From Cylindrobasidium torrendii FP15055 ss-10 (lineage: Eukaryota; Basidiomycota; Agaricomycetes; Agaricales; Physalacriaceae): a stretch of 64,000 bases of DNA. Shown here in pieces: positions 48,015 to 59,000 of this stretch. The notes under the pieces were generated by a model. That model was not told the origin of the DNA and made no database searches. It saw only the letters and a list, made by a program, of their open reading frames with translations. The stretch spans positions 140,332 through 204,331 of the forward strand of contig KN880451.1 in the NCBI GenBank assembly GCA_000934385.1, given 5' to 3'. The position numbers were made by a program, and so were the translations under genes. Position 1 is the first letter of the stretch, and each line of letters opens with the position of its first letter.

Positions 48015-48519
48015 TCACAATAAATTCAGATGGTAAACAGTAATTCTGCCAAAGAAATCCGAGCTTTGCAGCAGCACCAGACGCAATCCACTGATATCCT
48101 GGAAGAGATGGGGTTCCAACTCGAAGCGCTGCTCCCGATTCACGTCCTCCGGAAAGACCTTCTTGACGAGCGTCCATTGGTCGTCCTTGAACACATGCAC
48201 CTCGCAGTCTATCCCGACGAATCCTCCCTGAAAAGTAGTAGAGAGCACTGTTGGACTAATGGGAGCATCAAATGAAAGTTGGATGTATTGAGGCAGTCCC
48301 TATGTGGATTTAATACAGATTAAGTGAGCAACAGCGATAGCAACTTGCCGCCTGGCTCGTCCAGCAGGTCTCTGGATTTCCATCAATCAAGCCTTTCTTT
48401 CCCACAGACTTGTCGAGCGTCGAGCTGACTCTGCAAAGTTGAATCAAATCCGAGTAAATCCAGAGAAGAGAGATCCAGACATACTTGACTTTGGTAGTCG
48501 ATGAAGAGCATAAAGACAT
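48015..48519 (-). CDS. NR2C2AP/TRA16-like protein (discoidin-fold, F5/8 type C-like)
   Basis: Three exons (48519-48485, 48430-48349, 48299-48015) join to 133 residues, close to the 139 of human NR2C2AP. The match runs through the protein: 'VSSTLDKSVGKKGLIDGNPE', 'TCWTSQAGLPQYIQLSFDAP', 'TTFQGGFVGIDCEVHVFKDD', 'VFPEDVNREQRFELEP' and the ending 'QSSDFFGRITVYHLNLL'. These correspond to the FGKK..D..EETCW, FQGGF, YPEDNN and DATDFFGRVVIYHL blocks of the animal protein. The animal homologue is reported to repress nuclear receptor 2C2, which fungi lack, so the ancestral role must differ and is unknown. Intron 2 uses a GC donor (GCAAGT). Confidence 0.88.
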
Positions 48520-48551
48520 TGCTAAACCAACGTGGGAAGCTGAGCCAGAAA
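48520..48551. promoter_or_regulatory. Very short divergent start-to-start interval
   Basis: The two ATGs of the NR2C2AP-like gene (minus, 48519) and the phosphatase gene (plus, 48552) are separated by 32 bases. The promoters must therefore lie within the opposite genes or the leaders must overlap. No TATA box is seen in the interval. Confidence 0.5.
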
Positions 48552-49556
48552 ATGGCATCTGCCTCCGCCCCCCATCACCGGAGTCCACTTCAGCTCTTAC
48601 AAGATCGCGAACTGCAGAGGACGCGCGCGCGCTATATTTCCCGCACCGGAACCGACTCAAAACAGCTCGGCATCACGCCAGATATCGCAGCGCACTACTC
48701 CGTAGAAAGAGGTAGCGAAGAGGTCGACGCGAATCGCTATGTCGACATCTGCCCGTACGACCGCAACTGCGTCCGTACCGTAGACACCAGATACCTCAAC
48801 GCAAGCTGGGTCCTTGAACGGCACGGCGCAAAATGGTGGATAGCAACACAGGCGCCGCTACCAGCCACCTTCCACCCATTCCTCAGTCTCTTCCTCGATG
48901 CCGTCCAAGCACCCACATCCTCTACCCCTCCAACGCATATCCGAACCATCGTGCAGCTCACACGTCTCACCGAAGGCGGCACGACCAAAGCAGACGCATA
49001 CATCCCCCCACACATCGGCAAACCCGCTTTGGTATACGCCAACGACGGACGCGCCCCGCTCACGATCACGCTGGACGCCTCATCCTCCATCCCCTCAGCC
49101 GCATGCACCCTCAGCGTTCTCACCATCCGCGACACCCAAACCAACACATCCCGACAAATCAAACACCTTCTGTACGACGCCTGGCCCGACCACGGTGTCC
49201 CATCCACCGCCGATCGCGCAACGCTGCTCGAGTTCATCAAGCTCGTAGACAGCACCAACCGCGGGACAGACGCGCAGGATCCTCCCATCGTCGTCGGATG
49301 CTCTGCAGGCGTCGGACGTACCGGCACCTTCATCGCTCTGTCCTCACTCCTCCGTACGCGTCGCGTCCTGCCCCCAGCCACCAATCCCACCGCGCACACA
49401 GTGGTGCACCCATCTCCCCTCGGCGCGCTTCCCTCTGACGATCCTGTCATCACCGAGGTCGACTTTCTCCGTGAACAGAGACCCTGCATGGTGCAGCGTC
49501 AAGAGCAAATCATGCTCATTTATGATATCTTGCGTACGATACCAAGTAATCCATGA
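48552..49556 (+). CDS. Protein tyrosine phosphatase (classical, non-receptor)
   Basis: An intronless reading frame of 334 residues starts 'MASASAPHHRSPLQLLQDRE'. Family blocks in order: 'ANRYVDICPYDRNCVRT', 'YLNASWVLE', 'WWIATQAPLPATFHPFLSLF', 'TIVQLTRLTEGGTTKADAYI', 'KHLLYDAWPDHGVP' (WPD loop with the general acid Asp), 'GCSAGVGRTGTFIALSSLL' (P-loop with nucleophile Cys and Arg) and 'EQRPCMVQRQEQIMLIYDIL' (Q loop). The His that normally precedes the Cys is Gly. The enzyme should remove phosphate from Tyr, for example on MAP kinases as yeast Ptp2/3 and fission yeast Pyp1 do. A further in-frame ATG at 48501 is less likely because it lies past the divergent neighbour's start. The target is inferred. 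Confidence 0.92.
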   Translation: MASASAPHHRSPLQLLQDRELQRTRARYISRTGTDSKQLGITPDIAAHYSVERGSEEVDANRYVDICPYDRNCVRTVDTRYLNASWVLERHGAKWWIATQAPLPATFHPFLSLFLDAVQAPTSSTPPTHIRTIVQLTRLTEGGTTKADAYIPPHIGKPALVYANDGRAPLTITLDASSSIPSAACTLSVLTIRDTQTNTSRQIKHLLYDAWPDHGVPSTADRATLLEFIKLVDSTNRGTDAQDPPIVVGCSAGVGRTGTFIALSSLLRTRRVLPPATNPTAHTVVHPSPLGALPSDDPVITEVDFLREQRPCMVQRQEQIMLIYDILRTIPSNP

Positions 49557-49708
49557 GAGAGAACGTCCTATCACGACTGAACATTCCAGTAGTACTCTGA
49601 ATTGTTGTCAAATGTATGCGGGATGTAATGTATGCTACACAATAATATATACACGGTTTGCAATTCGGTAATGGGCGTCTTTCGGAATCGTCGTTTGTCG
49701 TGATAAGT

Positions 49709-51024
49709 CTAGTGTACAAGTGGTGCGTCGCTGCCGCTCAGCGGTTGTTGCTGTACTGCAACTTTGGTATCTGTGAGCGGCTGGGCACCAACCTCCTCCA
49801 CAACCGCATTCGTAGTGACTTCCAGAGGCGCCGTCGCCGCTTCTTCGAAGGTCGTCTGAGGCGCGTCATTGTGGCCATCAGCCCGCGTACCCGGCGCTGC
49901 ATCCTTGCCCAGCACAACCTTACCCTCCAGGAAGAACGCAGGGGCCCTGGGTAACTCCCGCGAGCCCAACACCTTCTGCACCTGCTCGTCAAGGTCTGGT
50001 TCATCCTCAAACGTCCATTTCAACTTTCCACCATACTGTTCAGGAATCGCGTCCTCGTCCATGAGCTTCATGAGCTCTGCCCCCATCTGTTTGGGATCCT
50101 TGCCCAGAATATCGATCTTCGCTCGTGTGCCCGGGTCGAACCAGGACTTTACCCAACCCCAGATGGTGGGGAAGAACGAGGGCGCGTTGACGATGGAGAT
50201 ATGGTGCAGCGTCTCTGGATAATTTGCTGTTGCAAGGCGCGAAGCCTCCTGGAGATGATTTCGAAGAGAGAGCGCCATGGACAGCGAGAAGCCAGACAAG
50301 TCGATGATGTTCGTGCAAGAGACAATAGCGGGCGACGTCTGAGCTGCCGGTCCAGGCGTCGTCACAGCCGCGCGTTGTGTGTCATTCGGCGGGTGAGCGA
50401 CACCTTCGGGAGGGTAGTGTTGTGCGACTTCCGTGCAGAGAGGAAGGACGAAATTCATGAGGTACTGGTAGAGCGTAACTCTGCGGAAGAAGGCTTCAAT
50501 TCGTGCCAAATGAACAGATATGCAATACCGTAACCCACATCCTTTGGTATCGCCTCTCTGGTGGGATGGATTTGAGTTCGCCGTGTATTGGGCCCACTGA
50601 TGCAAGTCGGTATACATAGATAGGATGGCCACTCTGAGACTCTTGTTGAGGAGGAATCGAGTCGAGGGTGATCACGCGACATACCTTGTCTCTGTGACCC
50701 GTCCATCGTGGGTAAAACGCCTTGGCACCGTGGTACTCGTCCTCAGGGAACGTCCGGTACAGTTCATCTACGTTGTGCTCACGGCGCCAGGCTTCAGTCT
50801 CGGCGAACTGCTTGACGGCTCCAGGAATGTCACCACTACGGGCGCGAAAGAATCGACTGTAGGGGGAGCAAAACCTTATTAGCAACGAGACACGCCGCGC
50901 AGAAGGCCCATCAAGCGTACTCGAGCGTCGCGTCACTGTGGGACGGTCGTTGTGGGTCGTACAGAGCGGGATCCGCCTTGCGCAGCGCGTCTTTGAAGCC
51001 TTGGAGATCTCTGGCCGAGGTCAT
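49709..51024 (-). CDS. Sec14-like lipid transfer protein (CRAL-TRIO)
   Basis: The ATG at 51024 opens 'MTSARDLQGFKDALRKADPA'. The CRAL-TRIO N-terminal domain follows ('RFFRARSGDIPGAVKQFAET', 'EAWRREHNVDELY'). The lipid pocket domain is 'GHPIYVYRLASVGP', 'SCTNIIDLSGFSLSMALSLR', 'ANYPETLHHISIVNAPSFFP' and 'IWGWVKSWFDPGTRAKIDIL'. A Thr/Glu/Ala-rich tail ends the protein. Sec14 relatives exchange phosphatidylinositol and phosphatidylcholine and prime PI kinases at Golgi or plasma membrane. The 'PETLHHISIVNAP' and 'F.PGTRAKI' blocks are strongly conserved. There are about four exons. Confidence 0.9.
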
Positions 51025-51381
51025 GGTGGTAATAGGGAGAGAATCAGTAAGCGGCCATAATATCCGGAAGGATTGGGTACAGTATCTCACACGGATGAGG
51101 TCACAGATCGGCGGGGGCAAATCCTGAGTCGGTCATTCAAATTGGTCATCGGTCCGCGAAGCCGTAGGCGCCACTTCGTCGCACTATTTCGTTGCTCATC
51201 GCGAAATTATTGTCGTCGTAAAGGACAACTCACGCATGTTCGGATTTCAAGCAAACACAACAGATATTTCAAAACAGGTGCAACATGCATTGTCATGACC
51301 GCCGACCACAGGCCACAATGATTCTGCAGCGGGCGGGATGTTTTCAAATTTTCGTCCTGCACTCAACCTGCCCTAATGCCC

Positions 51382-51817
51382 CTACACCCAAGCCCCAGTG
51401 AATAGCACTACCAAAATCTCATCAGCCGCCGCTGGCAGCCAGCCATCTACCCCATGGTCGGCGGACGTGCAGTCCCTCACTTCTGGACATCCTGTGCGTG
51501 GGTTGGCACGAGTTGTAGCAATTGATGCTGCGTTCCAAAATGGGTTGACAAGGCCCGAAGCCGATATATAATCGGGGAATGCTACAACGGTGAGAACATA
51601 TGACTTGATGTCCTTTGGAGTCTTTCGAGCTTCAAACCAGCAGGACGAAGGGAGGTAGATATCGATACATCCGCGCTCTCGTGAACCGCTAGTAGCACAT
51701 ATATGCAATATTTGGAGCTTTCATCCTCGTGTGGGACGTCTTCCACAGACACGTATGCAACTGAGTTAAACTGTTCGCCTCTCCATCCACCGAGGTCTCC
51801 GAGCCAACAACCGTGTT
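51382..51817 (-). CDS. Uncertain gene or gene fragment, 5' end missing
   Basis: Two exons join in phase 0 across a 47-base intron (donor GTATCG, acceptor AAAG): 51817-51669 ('CWLGDLGGWRGEQFNSVAYV', 'SSKYCIYVLLAVHESAD') and 51621-51382 ('TPKDIKSYVLTVVAFPDYIS', 'GLVNPFWNAASIATTRANPR', 'DGWLPAAADEILVVLFTGAW'). The first exon begins after a good acceptor (TTTGCAG), but I found no upstream exon with an ATG. The frame-consistent splice and protein-like composition suggest a real but perhaps decayed gene. No family recognised. Confidence 0.32.
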
Positions 51818-54636
51818 CTGCAAATCGACATGCCTCTTACCCCGACTGCCCAAACATAATACGCAGAGAACCTCCATCGCATTTACACTTATGGTAAACA
51901 ATGTCTTTAAAAAATGATAGGAACATCGAATATTACTATATTTGGCGACAACTCAGCTGAACCGACGAAGGTTACTTACCCTTGTTTTTAATCTCTCAGA
52001 GTGAAAGCCGCCATTCCGCCATTCCGCCATTCCCCGCCGTTCCCCGCCCGTGCCCGCCTGACCGTTCACTGTGCGGTTTTGTAGGACTTGGTTGTGCAGA
52101 ACTAAAATCCAATGCAACTTTTGAGTGTGCACTATGAGGCACGCTTGATCTCGAGCCTATTCACCGATGCCCCTTATAATTTACTGTACCTAGCGTTGTA
52201 CAAGTACCAACAGTACTCACCCTCGTTTCTCTATACATAGTCTTGAAGCTCACTGTTTGAGGGCGTGATTATGCAGATGCATTGCTATCTAGAGGATCTA
52301 CATCCAACTGAATGAGCAGGCGAACACGGCGTACGGGCGCATTCAAATGAGCATTGATGCCATCACAGGCGAATTCAGACTCCCGAGTCTCCGTCCGAGC
52401 CAATTCCAATCTACCCTTTCTCAGATTCAGGCCCGCAGAGGTGTTACACAAACAGTGGTGCTGGTGCTGTGTTTGTCCTCGAGGGCTGGTGTGTGTGTTG
52501 CATACAACTAAATGGCAAGTAATTGATATTGTAGTACCTGATCAGGCCTGCCGAATACCCATGGCGTACTCGGAGAAGAGCGACTCCAGAGAGAATCCCT
52601 GAAAGTAAGAGTTCAAACATCCGCACAACGTCTTGCCCTGCAATTAATGTGTATTTACAGCAGAATACTGATGGTACTATCGTCTTAATCAACCCCTACT
52701 AGCTAGTCGATGAGGGCGAGCGTCGAGCCGACGTACAAACAAGCCAGGAATAACCGAACGAGCTCCGCGCTTACCAAATGTTCGATCCGCGCATTTGAGG
52801 CCCCGTTTGAGCGAGATGCAAATTTGGCCTCGGACCGGCATTGATAGTGCGCCGATCCCGGCTTTTCAGCAGGTTGAATGCATTCATAGAAACAGGTATT
52901 CCAGGGCGCGCCGGACACGAGTCCTCGGTGCCCCCAAGTACCATACCATACTTTGCGCTCAATTGTACACCACCTCATTATACTTAATGGCCCTCGTCAA
53001 CCTTATCCAGAGCTTCGGCTTCGGTACCTTATGTAAGTGATCCCCGATCGCCTTTGTGTGTCGGTTCGGTTCAAAAGTGCGTACGGTTGACCTAAGAAGG
53101 TAAAGTTTAAACTGCGTTGCCCTTGATTCTCCGCCACGGCGCGCAGCGTTGTTTGGGCAGCGTTCATTAAGCAAATTAAGTCCTCTGGGGCTTTAGATTG
53201 ATGGGGCCCTGCATCAGACGCGAAAGATCTGCGTGGAACGCGTCGTGTTTTTTCCCACGCCTTGATCCACTCGGGGCCAGACGAGCTGATAACGTGTGGC
53301 AAGGCGAGCCGCCGCGGTCGAGCCGTTGCGGTTGCGCGCTACACCGACGCTTCCCACTGCGAGAGGTATGTCCAAACACTTGCTCGAATGGAATGGTGAG
53401 GCGAATTCGTGGAGTAAGAGTAATTATTGGTTTTACCTTTTCGAGGATATTGGATCGCCGAGGCCAATGTTCGCTTCCAGACTGGTTCAACGGCCATCGT
53501 AGTGGCGTAACATCGAATGAAGACCTCGTGAACATTTTCTAGCTATTCTACATGGTTTTTGAGCGGGGCGTGGCGTACGATTACAGCGGGACATTCCGCT
53601 ATGGTTAGAGGCAATGTGGAAGCGACGAAGGAAGCTAAACATCTTCTGGACCAGCTGTATGTATGCATCCCCAAGGAGGGAGCCATCTACGATGGCTAGC
53701 GAGAGCTCACAGTCGGACGAAAATTCCAGCACGAATGAACGTTCAAGTTAAGCGTCGTATGTTCGTTGTGACAGTCTCGTCTGACAATGCATTGCTACGC
53801 ATTGACACATTCTGTCACGTCAGACCCATGGACGCACAATGCAGACAGACGGGCGCCTAGTTGTCAGTCAAAATTCTGGATTGACAGTTTGTGTCTTACT
53901 TCTGTAGACGGTTGGATACCCAGAGCGGCGTGCTCGCATGAACGCGGGGTGCAGCTTGCTTGAGACCGCCGTATTGTGCGAAAAAAACACCCTTTTATCT
54001 TCCTCCTTTGTATCACATGAGACTGGGAGGGGCGGCACGGCGGATGGGCCAAATTATAGACGCGCTGGTGAGCTGCTTGCGACTGGTTCAAATTTTGGGC
54101 TGGAAAATGAGGGAAAAATGGATGCATACCATTCGACGGGGTTCTCCACAATGAGATTTAACATTTTGCTTCTCGAACAGCCTGCACGGTGCTTCCAATT
54201 CTGGGGAATTTGAATTTTTCGGTGATGAAATTCTAACCGAATATACGTCCGATAGGTCGTTTGGCAGTCGCCAAGGCTGGTTTCCAGAGGTTTCCGAGCT
54301 CTTTTGAGGAGAATTGCTCGAGGGATAGGCTATAAGGTTTGCCATCAGCATTTGTACCTAGTCGGGATCTATACACGACCGGTTACGTAGTGGTTCATTA
54401 GCAACAAAGGCGAACCCTCTCCTGTTTAAGTGCTCGCTTAAGTTTCTCCTGTTTTGGCGCAGCCGATTCCGTCGCGGTAAGTAGTGCAATCCGGGCCAGT
54501 TTGCCACTCAGTCTGCGAGCCGGGGAACTGGGCAGATCAGGGATCGGTGCGTGCCTCACGTCGATTTAATATGTCCGCTTATGGTGGGGGCCACCCATTT
54601 AAATAGTTTGCGGAGAGCCACAGATGCATTTTGATC
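51818..54636. other. Gene-poor stretch of about 2.8 kb
   Basis: There are no open frames longer than about 120 codons, no domain motifs and no transposon terminal repeats that I can see. It lies directly upstream of the second homeobox gene and may be a long regulatory region or decayed sequence. It contains the short Pro-type repeat at 52,009-52,058. Confidence 0.5.
52009..52058. repeat. Imperfect CCATTCCG/CCGTTCCC tandem repeat
   Basis: Three near-exact copies of GCCATTCC followed by diverging CCCGCCGTTCCC and CCCGCCCGTGCC units, about 50 bases in all, C-rich on the plus strand. A plain low-complexity repeat with no coding role seen. Confidence 0.6.
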
Positions 54637-55581
54637 ATGGACGACCACATACTCAACAGAAAACAGTCGCCGCCATTGCTGCCCACCCTTGTCACATCGT
54701 TCGAAGAGGATCTCGGTCAACGGCGCGCCTCTCTACCGACTCTAGGCATATCCCGTTCGTACTCGGGAGCTCAGCGCTATTCACCAACAGGAATTGGCCC
54801 ACATTCGTCCATTTCCCATTCCTCGGGATCAGCATATTCCTTTCCTCCCACATCTGCAGGCCCATTCGACGGCCTCAACTCTTCGTCTTCTGACGATTGG
54901 ATTGCTCGTCCCAGTTCAACACCCCTCCGACACACGTCGTTTTCATCTACGATGCGTATCTCTGGTCAGCGCCCTTCGAATAGCAACAAAGACTGGCCAT
55001 ATCCCTCACCCCACCAGCAATCATCCGTCCACAACTCTGAGCAGCCCACGCTGCCTTCACTTCCCGTACCATCTCCCGGCTCGGACCCCTCTCCCTCAGC
55101 CACCTCTGGAGACCAACGGCCAACACGCAAACGTGGAAAGCTCCCCAAAGAGACCACGGACTTTCTCAAGGCATGGCTTCACCGTCATTCGGACCATCCC
55201 TACCCATCTGAGGACGAAAAGAAGCAACTCTGCCATGCGACTGGGCTCTCGATGTCCCAGGTCTCCAACTGGATGATCAACGCCCGTCGACGTATCCTTG
55301 CGCCTGCCCGTCCTCATTCAGGCCCGACGACGACCACTCCATATCCACAGGCGCCGCCGTCCACAGGAGGAGGACCTGTTCGCCGCACTTCGCTTCCTAT
55401 GGGCTCCTCTCCATACGATCCGGGGCTTCAGCTGTACCATTCCATGTCGCTGCAGTCGTATCCGCATGCATATCCGCAACAGCGTTCCCACACGACACAC
55501 AGTACGCCTTTACCGTATAATCACAATCCTTACCCTCCCGAGCAGCCCTATCTCGATGGACCTTCGTATCCCTCTTACTGA
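54637..55581 (+). CDS. TALE/KN-type homeobox transcription factor (paralogue 2)
   Basis: A single exon of 314 residues starts 'MDDHILNRKQSPPLLPTLVT'. The homeodomain reads 'RKRGKLPKETTDFLKAWLHR', 'HSDHPYPSEDEKKQLCHATG', 'LSMSQVSNWMINARRRILAP', almost the same as the gene at 29881-30647, including the TALE-class PYPSE insert and the W-x2-N-x-R of helix 3. Flanks are rich in Ser, Pro, Thr, Tyr and His and look like activation or interaction regions ('PYNHNPYPPEQPYLDG' near the end). Unlike its paralogue it has no intron in helix 3. Relatives in basidiomycetes affect development, but no specific role can be read here. Confidence 0.92.
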   Translation: MDDHILNRKQSPPLLPTLVTSFEEDLGQRRASLPTLGISRSYSGAQRYSPTGIGPHSSISHSSGSAYSFPPTSAGPFDGLNSSSSDDWIARPSSTPLRHTSFSSTMRISGQRPSNSNKDWPYPSPHQQSSVHNSEQPTLPSLPVPSPGSDPSPSATSGDQRPTRKRGKLPKETTDFLKAWLHRHSDHPYPSEDEKKQLCHATGLSMSQVSNWMINARRRILAPARPHSGPTTTTPYPQAPPSTGGGPVRRTSLPMGSSPYDPGLQLYHSMSLQSYPHAYPQQRSHTTHSTPLPYNHNPYPPEQPYLDGPSYPSY

Positions 55582-56047
55582 CAAGTCCCCGTCCATACCC
55601 TCTTCAAAGCGTAGATGAGTCCTCGATACCACTATTATTCCTGTTGATTCCACTTTGCTCTCGCGTCGTACTGTTTAATCAATCTCATGTATGTACCTAC
55701 TTACCTACACCATTATATCTGCTGCCAAAAAATGTGTAGTTATAGTTTTCTTTCTGTTGCCCGGGAATATCATTGACATTTGCGGGCGCGCACACCTTTC
55801 CGTACTGAATCTCAGGGGAACCGTCTCATGATCGACGTCCCTATCGCCGTGGCCCTGTTTCACACAATGAAAGAAGCTGGTGGGGGTTCGCCGTGCCACG
55901 GACCGACCTGAGTTCGCAAATGTAGAATGACAAAGCTAGATAATACTAATTAACAGCAGCAGAACAAAGCATAGAAAGAGGGGAAAAGGAAAGGAAAATC
56001 GTAGGAGGCAGAGGAAACAGTTCATGAGGAGAGTAGGTTCGTTAATT
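55582..56047. other. Intergenic stretch, nothing recognisable
   Basis: Convergent 3' regions of the homeobox and Cdc11/Nud1 genes. A purine-rich run at about 55,970-56,020 is the only structure noticed. Confidence 0.45.
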
Positions 56048-59000
56048 TCATAATAGAACGTCCGCGGTCTGTTTTGTTTTGACGAGGCGCGCGACGAACT
56101 CTGCAGCCTTGTCCCGCTCTTTGGTCGTCACGACCACTCCGTCGAGCACACGGAGAGCCGGACACCCCTGCATGACGAGTCCGCGGTACGCCAGGCGCCC
56201 CGCGTAGGTTCGATCAGGCAACGAGCGTCGGTAGGGCACGTCCAGTTCGGTGTACGTCCCGTAACTGTTCGTCGACTGTGCAGACTGCTTCGTCGCATCT
56301 ATTTCGAAAGACCGTCAGCTCATACACACGACAGAGAACGAGCAAAGCTACCTTGCACAGACACTGGGAGATACCACCCAGCCACCGAAGGATTGCCCCG
56401 CACATCCAAGACCTGAAGCTCGGGGAACATGCTCGGCCCGTGGTCGACTTTGAAGACGTCGACGATTCCTCGAACGCGCTTCACGCCACACCCTACCGCG
56501 CTCACTCGCCTAAGTCGCTCCAAGCCGCGCAGGAACCCAAGACCGCCCTCAAAGTGGTTGTAATTCACATTGAGTGTCCTCAGATTGGGTACATGTGTCG
56601 ACAGACCTGCTCAATTTTTTAAGGAAACACAGATACGAAAGAAGTGTCAAGTACGTACCTTCGAGGAGGGACGAGTCCTTCAACCCACAACCGGCGAGTT
56701 CCAGATAAGTCAGGTTGTAGCATTTGACCGTACCGTTACCCCACGCCCATGGCATGGCGCAGCCAACCGTCCCACTGAGATAGACGCGCTTGACTTCCCT
56801 CGCACACACAGGCAAGCGAAGTCCATTGGCCTTGCTTGAGCCTTCTTGATACCGAAGGCTGATGATCTCCATCTTCCCGCTGGTAGACAGAATAACCTCC
56901 CGTAAATGGTTGCGGTCAGCATACAGTGTTCGGAGTGCAGGAAGTGCTCCAAGATGCAGTTTTCGAAGCCGGTTCCCGCTGACGCGAAGCACACGCAAGG
57001 ACGACGTCGTATTGTCGCGAGTGCGCTTGCGCGTTGGTGTCGGCGTGGGAAGCTCAATGTCCAGTTCCGTCAATTCATTGTCTTCGAGGTCAAGGCGAAG
57101 GATTCCAGTCGAGAGTATTCTCCCCAGGCCATGCACAGCCCCAACGCGGCAGCGGGCAGCTTTGAACTCCTGCATCCCCCGCCAGCTGACGTTACCAAAG
57201 TCAAGCTCCCGCAAGCCTCGATTCTCTGAAACGTCCAGGTAAACCAAGTGGCGCAGACCTTCTATACCACGAAGAGAGGTCAGGCGATTCCCAGCGAGGT
57301 CGAGGTGCGTGAGAGTTCGTAGCCCCGAGAATTCTGCGTCCCGTTAGCCGACTCCATACTATAGAACACGAAACAAACGTACGCTCGCATCTTTGGACCC
57401 TACCACCCGTGAGATCCAGCCGCTCCAGCTTCACAAGCTTGGCCCAGCCACCTTCACCTAGACCCTCGACACTTCCCAACATAGTCTCGCGGGCCGAGAG
57501 TTCCCTCAATCCACTACCGAATGCATCAGAAATGGTGGACAGTGATGGTGAATATTATATTTACCTCGGCACGCCTGTCAAATACTCGACAGGGTTTCGA
57601 CTCAAATCGAGCTTTAATAGACGCGGAACAAATTCATCCAAGCGGGCCATGGATGCTAGTGGCGGTCGATTTGAAACAGTCCCCACAGTAGTTGAACACA
57701 TTGATGCATCAGTCATAGACGCGTCTGCACGCTCGGTCCGTCGAGTGAAGGGCCATGCCAGGTCCACAGACACGAGACGGTCCCAGTAGGTAGTGAACGG
57801 CTCAACATCCGTGAGGGCACCCAACAAAGCATCATGGGAAAGCAGGAAAGAAGGAGCAGCAGACATCCCAGAAGTCGGGCGTTGAGAGGCAGACGAGATA
57901 TCTTGTTTCCCAATAGACACACCAAAGTTGGCCCCAAATCCAAGGCTCTCGTCCTCTTCTGCGTTCCGGAAGAGGTCCTCGAGACGTCGGCTGCGAGCAC
58001 TGGGCCCGCCGGCGCCGGTCTCATGTCCCTGGGTCGTGGGATTCTCCCCTTCCTCCCCTTCGCTTTCGCTGTCCAAATCCATGATAGGCCCGTCGCGGCG
58101 TCCATCAGAGAAACTAACACTGCGCCGCTTGCGATGACGGGTTGAGTTCGCAGGCGTCTTGAGCACTGAACGTGTAGGAGTTTTTTGTGTGTCAAGGCTG
58201 CTAGCGGTGCTGATTGACTGGGGGATAGATATAGGCGGCGCTGGTTCTGGCGGTGTATCTTCGAGGACGGGAGAATTCGGTGGGCTGTCAAAGTCGGGAG
58301 CTTCCTGTGATGAGCTGGCCCGCGATGAGGTAGCGCGCGAGTCCTCAGTCTGCGATGGGCCGGTCTCCGACTGGAAAGCAGACCCTTCATCCGAAATGGC
58401 AACGGTACTTGCAGCCAGCGCACTTGGTTCTTCCGGCACTGTCGACAAGTCATCTCGTTCAACCACCTCCTCATCTTCGCGGTCCTGTGGCTCTTGACTT
58501 TCCCCGCTGTCGCTCTCCGTGAAGCCACTGATGGAATCGTTCGAGGTCTCGCCTTCTATCTCCCGTATCCATCGACCTTGCGTCGGGTCAAAGACCATAC
58601 CGCCAGCCTGACCAGCAGCTGAAACGATTCTCGCAACATCGTCGTCGTTGGGCCGTATCGTTCTCATAATTGTTACGGGAGGGCCGGCATGCTTGACATA
58701 GGACCCAACACTCGGCTGCACCGTATTTTGAGTAGTCGCTGAAGTCTGAGTCGTTGCCGAACTCCCTGAGAATAGTCGTCCAGGGGAGTTGGCGGCAGTC
58801 GAAGACGGCGCAGTGCGAATCGTCGCCTGGGCTGGTCGATGAGGAGGAGGAGGTTGTGTGGGAGTAGAAGGGGCAGTGGGTCTCTGCGTCGCCTCTTCAT
58901 CGTCATCATCTTCGGACTGGTCCTCGTCTTGGAAGACACTCTCAGCATCCTCTTGCATACGGATGGCGTCCATCATCGATAAACCTTCATTACGCCTGTT

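Noticed and set aside
48737..49489. 250-codon minus-strand frame
   Set aside because: Antisense shadow of the GC-rich tyrosine phosphatase exon.
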